12,610 nt of DNA from an uncultured Neomegalonema sp. (GTDB lineage: Bacteria > Pseudomonadota > Alphaproteobacteria > Rhodobacterales > Rhodobacteraceae), in NCBI GenBank assembly GCA_937958345.1, contig CALGNW010000192.1, positions 1-12,610 of the forward strand. Direction: 5' to 3'. The position numbers and the translations under genes were made by a program. Numbering within the stretch: position 1 is the stretch's first letter; each line of letters opens with the position of its first letter. The notes beneath the pieces were generated by a model, which saw only the letters and a program-made list of their open reading frames with translations, searched no databases and was not told where the DNA came from. This document shows, in pieces, positions 8,901 to 12,610 of this stretch.

Positions 8901-9720
8901 TGTCCATCAGGGCCATTGCCGGTGCAGCAGGTGCGGCAGCCGGTGCTACAACAGATTCGGCTGCTGCAGCTTGCTCCATCTCGGCGAGCATTGCCGCCTG
9001 ATTGGCGATCGTTTCTTCCTGCTCGACGATTTTGAGGCGGGCGTCGCGCAGGGCGAGGGCCGTTTCGCCGAATTCTTCCTGGAAGGTCGCGTCACCTAAC
9101 GCATCGTCTTCAGCCGCTGCTGTCAGCAGATCACGCTCGGCGGTCAGATCAGCAAGTTGCTGTTCATAGGTCGTAACCTGCAGTTCGAGGGCTTCGACCT
9201 TTTCATTCAGGCCCGGAACCTTCGCTGCATCATCCGCCGTATCGGCGAGTGTTGCGCGCAGCGTTTCAACTTCAGGAGACAGTTCCTCCAGACGGCTGGC
9301 CTTTTCGGCGTCTGCCGCTTCGAGGCTTGCGACTTGCGTCCGCAATGCATCGCGTTGGCCGGCAAGGTCTGCGATTTGTGCGCTGAGCGCAGTAATCTGA
9401 TCTTGCGCGCCTGCGCCTGCTTCAACTTCACCAACGTCGAGATCAGCGAACCCGGAACGCAAGGTTCCGAGTGATGACGTCAGCGAGTCGCGCTCGGCTG
9501 TGATTGTTGCGAGATTGCTCGTAAGCGTATCGCGTTCACTCTTAAGGGCGGTAAACTGTGATTGGAGCGCGCTTTTGCTCGTTTCAAGTTCCTCAAGTTG
9601 TGCAATTCGTTTTGATCCATCAGAACAAGTCGTCAGGCCAACTGCACCAAATCCCAGCAGGAACACTCCGAAGAGCCCCCACAAGAGCGGTTTTTTCTTT
9701 TTCGTACCTTGGAATTCCAT
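5914..9720 (-). CDS. Very long coiled-coil protein with N-terminal membrane anchor and C-terminal OmpA/MotB peptidoglycan-binding domain
   Basis: This 1268-residue protein probably tethers a membrane to peptidoglycan; I do not recognise a named gene. Residues 1-10 are basic (KKKK at 7-10), and 11-31 are hydrophobic, ending in LTTC. C32 is the only cysteine I find, so this is either a transmembrane anchor or a non-canonical lipoprotein signal. Residues about 36-250 and 283-1115 are heptad coiled coil rich in Ala, Glu, Leu and Gln. They are separated by an Ala/Pro/Gly linker (about 251-279). Three 35-residue repeats lie at 733-858. A Pro-rich linker (near 1120) precedes the OmpA-like domain (about 1146-1265), which has VEGHTD with D1198, SNWALSGTRA with R1217 and NRRI; the Asp and Arg match the diaminopimelate-binding pair of OmpA domains. 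GGAG lies 11 nt before the ATG, a rather long spacing. A strong terminator follows. SMC- or M-protein-like database hits would reflect the coiled coil only. Confidence 0.9.
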   Translation of the reverse strand: MEFQGTKKKKPLLWGLFGVFLLGFGAVGLTTCSDGSKRIAQLEELETSKSALQSQFTALKSERDTLTSNLATITAERDSLTSSLGTLRSGFADLDVGEVEAGAGAQDQITALSAQIADLAGQRDALRTQVASLEAADAEKASRLEELSPEVETLRATLADTADDAAKVPGLNEKVEALELQVTTYEQQLADLTAERDLLTAAAEDDALGDATFQEEFGETALALRDARLKIVEQEETIANQAAMLAEMEQAAAAESVVAPAAAPAAPAMALMDTGGGSERVSLLQDDRDDSLQALTRSLASARRTRSSLTDEISALNDELDSARAQIRASRGELRSLEDERAALENQNVELIAERDTLQAKVANTVAQDKLDGAEAKLADLEAQLEASKAEFAALKESTDTVMAEDQATLDAVQMELDEARTELDETATNIDRLKSDNERLAIELEEARAEAAAQAELAAAAVADADAAADEESTQRLSLLSEQNADTLEELNALQIQLTQTQAELEAALAAGADTEALEAELAANQSAMDEAKAASDAALADANTELEGLRAELTQAQIDRDRLTVAIEGLQVEKEAIAEKAAAAEKLRAQLAEEESDDAAAAARFAALSASVDQDKAAIEGLEGSLEAATARSDELQVLLAEQRARNAELERSLKTAADAEASLTARIGDLDTQIGEIEAASLETSASLEGRIEQLTADLGTSQDELEAANGELIAASETEAGLTKEVDDLTLQLQERNAEVAAATTAIARAEEDLASLQGELDGVTLELQERNAELAAAATEKERTEEELAALQAEYDALNAVAEAKTSEVNALQASIAGLTGNLEDRTAALGVITGEKEGVEAELAAMREARDAASAEAATLKEDLSASSIELAGVTDQVEDLKAQLAALTDENGTTTSKLGAANEQIAALQRQLDALRADAGSAESSLQSELEAARKALTDAEAAAADELAALEAQLAEAKAARAAALTDAEAKLAAMTAETASAEQRADALEAELEAVRNNLEGAEERASRFGLMLSDAPTREQLDATIARLSDISATANDLQNANLQLVAANEEQLAALAALREEIEATQADRAIQLGTMQSRMAELRIENRNLQNELDLLAAAPPAPVIIQSDVNSDALRAGLTNALGADGIINPDGSLSLSSSATFSSGSATLSDAGQQVLSRAAGEMVNFLNSRPDVKGMIVVEGHTDADPINTPRFPSNWALSGTRAANVVDFLISRGVPADRIRAEAYADTRPIDPTISREAFALNRRIGFDFASE
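7147..7524 (-). repeat. 35-residue (five-heptad) internal repeats in the coiled coil
   Basis: Residues 733-767 (7420-7524) and 768-802 (7315-7419) are adjacent copies, identical at 22 of 35 positions by hand count; both contain LQERNAE and EE(D/E)LA(S/A)LQ. A third, weaker copy at 824-858 (7147-7251) matches copy 2 at 15 positions and is offset by exactly 21 residues, or three heptads. The DNA has diverged at synonymous sites (all but one of the shared LQERNAE codons differ), so this is not a recent duplication. Confidence 0.7.
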
Positions 9721-10268
9721 TGCTTCTACAGCTCCAGCTCAGAAGTGCCCCCTAAAAAGACACGCAACGCGGTCTTGAGGCCGGATGCTATGGGAACATG
9801 GCGAGGGGAACAAGGGGGGCGTTTCTTGTAGATTTTACGAGAATGAATGCCCGTTTCCGGCGAGTTTAATGTGTGATCGTGTCGGCAAAAATTTATGATA
9901 TGTTAAGTACGTTTACCGTGGTCTGTTGATAAAAATTATTAGATATCCTTCGCGCGGCGCGCCCGCATTTTCTGAAATCGAATTCGTTTTTCAGGTTGTG
10001 GAAAGCGAAATGCGGTATCGCAAAACCTGTGGTCGGCGCTTTTTCTGCGATGAACGCGACCCGTTTCGATACAGGCCGGGTTCGGATGGCTTCGCGGTTG
10101 TCGGAGGTTGAAAATCAGCACGATCAGATCGTCAAAAATCTTTGATAAACATTAGGTAAGCGACAGCTTTTAAAGCTATATCTGTTGATTGCCGCGTCGA
10201 AACGACTTGAAGATATGTTTTTTCGATCCGGCTTTTGCGGAGCCAAGTGCGAATCTCACGCAATGACG
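9721..10268. other. Intergenic region of about 550 nt, no gene supported; promoter region of the coiled-coil gene
   Basis: No open frame here has a good start, a Shine-Dalgarno site or recognisable protein sequence; frames of about 60 codons exist on both strands but look random. About 9885-9950 is A+T rich and probably holds the minus-strand promoter of the coiled-coil gene. On that strand TTAA-N7-TAAA (9906-9892) is one mismatch from a CtrA-type TTAA-N7-TTAA site, which is suggestive only. Two perfect 13-nt palindromes with 6-1-6 layout lie at 10120-10132 (ACGATC-A-GATCGT) and 10165-10177 (AGCTTT-T-AAAGCT). A longer imperfect hairpin (CAGGTT...AACCTG, 9992-10029, with inner GCGA/TCGC) is also present. 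A small RNA cannot be excluded. Confidence 0.45.
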
Positions 10269-10646
10269 TTACGAATCCGGCACGGATAACTCGATCAGGT
10301 TCCCGTCAGGGTCACGCACATAGAGTGAGTGTATCGGGCCAGTCGCACCTGTGCGCGGCACAGGCCCTTCTTCGATATCGACTTTGTTTGCGCGTAGCCT
10401 TGCCTCGGCTTCGCTGAGGGACACGTCGATCAGAAAGCACAGATCGCCGCTTCCCGCAGTCGCCCTCAACGCTCTGGGTGAGAGTTCGTGCCCGGCGATG
10501 TGGAGGTTTATTTTCTGTGCGCCGAATCCGAGGGCATGCCGTCCGCCAAACTGCACATGGCGCATCCCGAGGGTGCCTGTATAAAACTCCAAGGTCGCGT
10601 CGAGGTCGGCCACGGTGAGAACGAGATGGTCAAGGCTGCGAATCAT
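10269..10646 (-). CDS. VOC-family (glyoxalase/bleomycin-resistance fold) protein
   Basis: This is a small cytoplasmic metalloprotein of the vicinal oxygen chelate superfamily, close to the YaeR-like 'VOC family virulence protein' group; its substrate is unknown. From the ATG at 10646 it has 125 residues, the usual size. AGGA lies upstream, and the family N-terminus MIRSLDHLVLTVADL begins exactly there. An upstream ATG at 10727 would add 27 residues that do not resemble the family. Two beta-alpha-beta-beta-beta modules are visible. Likely metal ligands are H7, H49 (NLH) and E119 (DPDGNLIEL). The position of the second-module His of classical glyoxalase I (here in GDLCFLID) has no His, so lactoylglutathione lyase activity should not be assumed. 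It is divergently oriented to the thioesterase gene, 106 nt away. Confidence 0.9.
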   Translation of the reverse strand: MIRSLDHLVLTVADLDATLEFYTGTLGMRHVQFGGRHALGFGAQKINLHIAGHELSPRALRATAGSGDLCFLIDVSLSEAEARLRANKVDIEEGPVPRTGATGPIHSLYVRDPDGNLIELSVPDS

Positions 10647-10752
10647 GGCGCTTTCCTGTTGCGGCTGCACGAGATTGGGCAAAGCCGTGACTTGCCAAAC
10701 TGTACTACCGACTCCTAAACAGCGCACAGGCTGATTTTCGGAGCGCGTGCGT

Positions 10753-11193
10753 ATGACATATGACCCCTCTCTACCGTGGCGGGATATCGAGGGGCAGGGC
10801 TTTCACAACCTGCTCGGTCCTATCCAAATAGCTGAAATGCCCGACGGTACGCTGCCGTTCGCTCTGCTGCTTGATGACCGTCATACGAATGCGAACGGTG
10901 TCTGCCACGGCGGCGTGATGATGAGCGTCGCGGACAGCGCCATGGGGTCTTGTGCGTTTTTCGCGGCGAAGAATCCGGTCGCGACGATTGATTTCGAATG
11001 CGACTTTCTTGCAGCCGGTCGCATTGGTGATCGACTGCACGGGATCGCCAAGGTTGCCCGCAAGGCTCGCAACATCATCTTTATGGAGAGCGACCTCTAT
11101 TCGAATGACCGCCGCGTTTTGCGTGCCTCGGGCATATGGGCGATCCTGCCGGAAAACTCCCGCGCGCGGGATGAAACAAAGATCAAGCCATGA
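10753..11193 (+). CDS. PaaI-family hotdog-fold thioesterase
   Basis: The product probably hydrolyses an acyl- or aryl-CoA (or acyl-ACP) thioester in the cytoplasm. It has 146 residues, normal for single-domain hotdog thioesterases. The signature is N48-G-V-C-H52-G-G-V followed by D61 in SVADSAMG, which corresponds to the HGG and catalytic Asp of PaaI-like enzymes. The ATG at 10753 has GGAG 9 nt upstream; a GTG at 10747 in the same frame is only 3 nt from that site and is less likely. The stop overlaps the ATG of the cyclopropane-synthase gene (ATGA, 4 nt), so the two proteins are made together. That pairing suggests a role around acyl chains, for example clearing acyl thioesters during lipid remodelling, but this is inference. 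Nothing in the sequence tells the substrate. Confidence 0.9.
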   Translation: MTYDPSLPWRDIEGQGFHNLLGPIQIAEMPDGTLPFALLLDDRHTNANGVCHGGVMMSVADSAMGSCAFFAAKNPVATIDFECDFLAAGRIGDRLHGIAKVARKARNIIFMESDLYSNDRRVLRASGIWAILPENSRARDETKIKP

Positions 11194-12473
11194 AGCACCT
11201 GCCAAAGCTGCTGCGTAAAGCCATCCGAAAGGGCACGTTGACGCTGAACGGTCCGGACGAATTTTCCGAGACTTATGGCGGGACCGAGGCGGGACCGGAC
11301 GTAACAATCCGCGTTAAAGATGCTTCGTTTGACTGGAAAATATTTTCGAATCCCGAACTGCGCGCCGCTGAAGCATTCATGTCGGGTGATCTGGTTGTTG
11401 AGAACCCGGAAAGCGGAACGGGTGCTTGGGATTTGCTGCGGGTCTTCTTTACCAACAAGCGCACATTTGATCTGACACCGAGTCAGATATTCTGGCGAGG
11501 GGTTGCGCGCAGGGCAAAGCGGTTTGCGCAGCATAATCCGGTCGCCCGTTCCCGCCAGAACGTGAAGGTCCATTATGATCTGGGCAACGCACTTTACGGC
11601 AAGTTCCTGTGTCGGGATATGCAGTATTCCTGCGCGTATTTCGAAACCGGCAATGAGACATTGGACGAGGCGCAAACCGCGAAAAAGCGTCACATCGCCG
11701 CCAAGCTGTGTTTGAAGCCGGGACAGCGTGTTCTGGATATCGGATGCGGCTGGGGCGGGATGGCATTGTACCTCGCTCATGCTGCCGATGTCGAAGTGAC
11801 CGGCGTGACCCTTTCTGAAGAACAGCTGAAGGTCGCGCGGGCGAGGGCCGAGGCGCTGGGCGTTTCCGATCGTGTGAAATTCGAGTTGCGTGATTATCGC
11901 CACGTAACCGAGAAATTCGACCGCGTTGTCTCGGTCGGGATGCTGGAGCATGTCGGAATCACGCAACTGACGCCCTATTATCTGAACGTCCGCGACCGGC
12001 TGGCCGAGGGCGGTGTCGCGCTGATCCATTCCATATCGTCCAAGGCTCCGCCCGGTGTGACCGGCCCGTTCCTGCGCAAATATATCTTTCCCGGCGGCTA
12101 TGCGCCGTCAATGTCCGAGGCGATGGCGTCGGTTGAAAAATCGGGGCTGTGGTTGACCGATTGCGAGATCTGGCGGGTCCACTACGCCGAGACCCTGCGC
12201 ATCTGGCGCGAAAAGTTCGAGGCGCAGCGGCCTGAAATCGAGGCGATGTATGATCGGGAATTCGGGCGGATGTGGGAGTTCTATCTCGCGGCTTGCGAGG
12301 GGGCGTTCCGCTATGGCGCCAGCAACGTCTTTCAGATGCAGCTGGCCCGCGAGCGGGATGATGTTCCGCTGACGCGCGACTACATCGCATCGGAGGAGGC
12401 GCGGTTGAGGGCGTCTGAACCGGAATGGCTGGAGCGCGTGCTCGCGTCGTCCGCTACCGCGCTTAACGCATAA
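11190..12473 (+). CDS. cfa: Cyclopropane-fatty-acyl-phospholipid synthase (SAM-dependent methyltransferase)
   Basis: The enzyme transfers a methylene from S-adenosylmethionine to cis double bonds of acyl chains in membrane phospholipids, usually as a stationary-phase, acid or oxidative-stress adaptation. The 427 residues include the N-terminal lipid-binding domain (about 1-115) and the methyltransferase domain. Landmarks are YDLGNALY (129-136), MQYSCAYF with C148, SAM motif I VLDIGCGWGG (181-190), GMLEHVG with E253, H280, HYAETL with Y332 and C369 in ACEGAFR. These match the bicarbonate- and substrate-site residues of E. coli Cfa (C139, E239, H266, Y317, C354). The ATG overlaps the thioesterase stop by 4 nt and has only a weak Shine-Dalgarno site, so it probably depends on translational coupling. 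A related methyltransferase, such as the UfaM enzyme of furan fatty acid synthesis in Rhodobacter, is an alternative that I cannot fully exclude. Confidence 0.92.
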   Translation: MKHLPKLLRKAIRKGTLTLNGPDEFSETYGGTEAGPDVTIRVKDASFDWKIFSNPELRAAEAFMSGDLVVENPESGTGAWDLLRVFFTNKRTFDLTPSQIFWRGVARRAKRFAQHNPVARSRQNVKVHYDLGNALYGKFLCRDMQYSCAYFETGNETLDEAQTAKKRHIAAKLCLKPGQRVLDIGCGWGGMALYLAHAADVEVTGVTLSEEQLKVARARAEALGVSDRVKFELRDYRHVTEKFDRVVSVGMLEHVGITQLTPYYLNVRDRLAEGGVALIHSISSKAPPGVTGPFLRKYIFPGGYAPSMSEAMASVEKSGLWLTDCEIWRVHYAETLRIWREKFEAQRPEIEAMYDREFGRMWEFYLAACEGAFRYGASNVFQMQLARERDDVPLTRDYIASEEARLRASEPEWLERVLASSATALNA

Positions 12474-12497
12474 GGGCCGCGCTGTGAACGCGGCCCT
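12473..12497. terminator. GC-rich hairpin between cfa and the convergent gene
   Basis: AGGGCCGCG (12473-12481) pairs perfectly with CGCGGCCCT (12489-12497) around a 7-nt loop, directly overlapping the cfa stop codon. No T-run follows on either strand, so it is not a textbook intrinsic terminator. Its place between two convergent genes still suggests a role in ending transcription or protecting 3' ends. Confidence 0.55.
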
Positions 12498-12522
12498 CAT
12501 CAGGTTTCAGCTTTTACAGCGG

Positions 12523-12610
12523 TTAGCTTGCGAGGCGGACTGCCGTTGCTTTTTCGGCAATCTCTTCAAATGCCTTGATCAAACCTTCGCGGCTGGTTGC
12601 CGGGAAGTAG
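12523..12610 (-). CDS. C-terminal fragment of an unidentified protein, possibly VWA-domain/TadG-like
   Basis: The minus strand is open from the window edge to a TAA at 12525-12523, giving 28 residues that begin YFPATSREGL and end TAVRLAS. The pattern YF-x-A-(T/S)-x(4)-L-x-x-AF-x-x-I followed by a short RL tail resembles the end of von Willebrand factor A domains in Tad pilus proteins (TadG). The fragment is too short to be sure. Its convergent position with cfa and the hairpin between them support a real gene end. Confidence 0.45.
   Translation of the reverse strand, partial: YFPATSREGLIKAFEEIAEKATAVRLAS

Noticed and set aside
5914..9720. Identification of the coiled-coil protein as an SMC/chromosome segregation ATPase
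   Set aside because: No Walker A or signature motif is visible. The N-terminus is a membrane anchor and the C-terminus an OmpA domain; the similarity would be coiled-coil composition only.
9926..10121. About 60-codon open frames on both strands in the intergenic gap
   Set aside because: They have no convincing start site, hydrophobic pattern or family resemblance, and they overlap each other on opposite strands.
10647..10727. N-terminal extension of the VOC protein to the ATG at 10727
   Set aside because: The added 27 residues are not like the family, and the ATG at 10646 has its own AGGA site and the exact family N-terminus.
11097..12029. Minus-strand open frame of 310 codons overlapping cfa
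   Set aside because: It is a shadow of cfa and the thioesterase end, both of which carry intact catalytic motifs on the plus strand.
1..12610. Mobile elements, CRISPR arrays, defence or toxin-antitoxin genes
   Set aside because: I looked for transposase or integrase motifs, regularly spaced direct repeats, terminal inverted repeats and tRNA-like cloverleafs and saw none.

Overview
This window looks like a chromosomal segment of an alphaproteobacterium, most likely a member of Rhodobacterales. The grounds are the acyl carrier protein and FabF sequences, the acpP-fabF-mltG order, moderate-to-high GC with good Shine-Dalgarno sites, and the style of the OmpA-domain and molybdenum hydroxylase proteins. 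I see no rRNA, tRNA, CRISPR array, insertion sequence or phage gene. Most of the window is ordinary core genome; the least ordinary item is a 1268-residue coiled-coil envelope protein.

Layout. (a) 1-2705, minus strand: a two-gene operon for a two-subunit molybdenum hydroxylase of the isoquinoline 1-oxidoreductase (IorAB) type. It has a small 2Fe-2S subunit and a large molybdopterin subunit with a Tat signal; the large subunit is cut by the window start, ten residues past the catalytic Glu. (b) 2984-5628, plus strand: acpP, a clear intrinsic terminator, then fabF and mltG 14 nt apart. This block joins fatty acid elongation to peptidoglycan strand termination. The region between (a) and (b) is divergent and must hold both promoters. 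(c) 5629-5913: a convergent spacer with a large inverted repeat and a strong bidirectional terminator. (d) 5914-9720, minus strand: a long envelope protein made of a membrane or lipoprotein anchor, over 1000 residues of heptad coiled coil with 35-residue internal repeats, and a C-terminal OmpA/MotB peptidoglycan-binding domain. (e) 9721-10268: about 550 nt without a convincing gene, partly A+T rich, with two short perfect palindromes. (f) 10269-10646, minus strand: a small VOC/glyoxalase-fold protein, divergent from (g) 10753-12473, plus strand: a PaaI-type hotdog thioesterase overlapping a cyclopropane-fatty-acid synthase by 4 nt. (h) 12473-12610: a GC-rich hairpin and the C-terminal end of a minus-strand gene, possibly VWA/TadG-like.

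Functional theme. Several genes concern the cell envelope: ACP and FabF make acyl chains, Cfa modifies unsaturated chains in finished phospholipids, MltG cuts nascent glycan strands, and the coiled-coil OmpA protein should tether a membrane to peptidoglycan. The molybdenum hydroxylase and the VOC protein look metabolic and unrelated to that theme.
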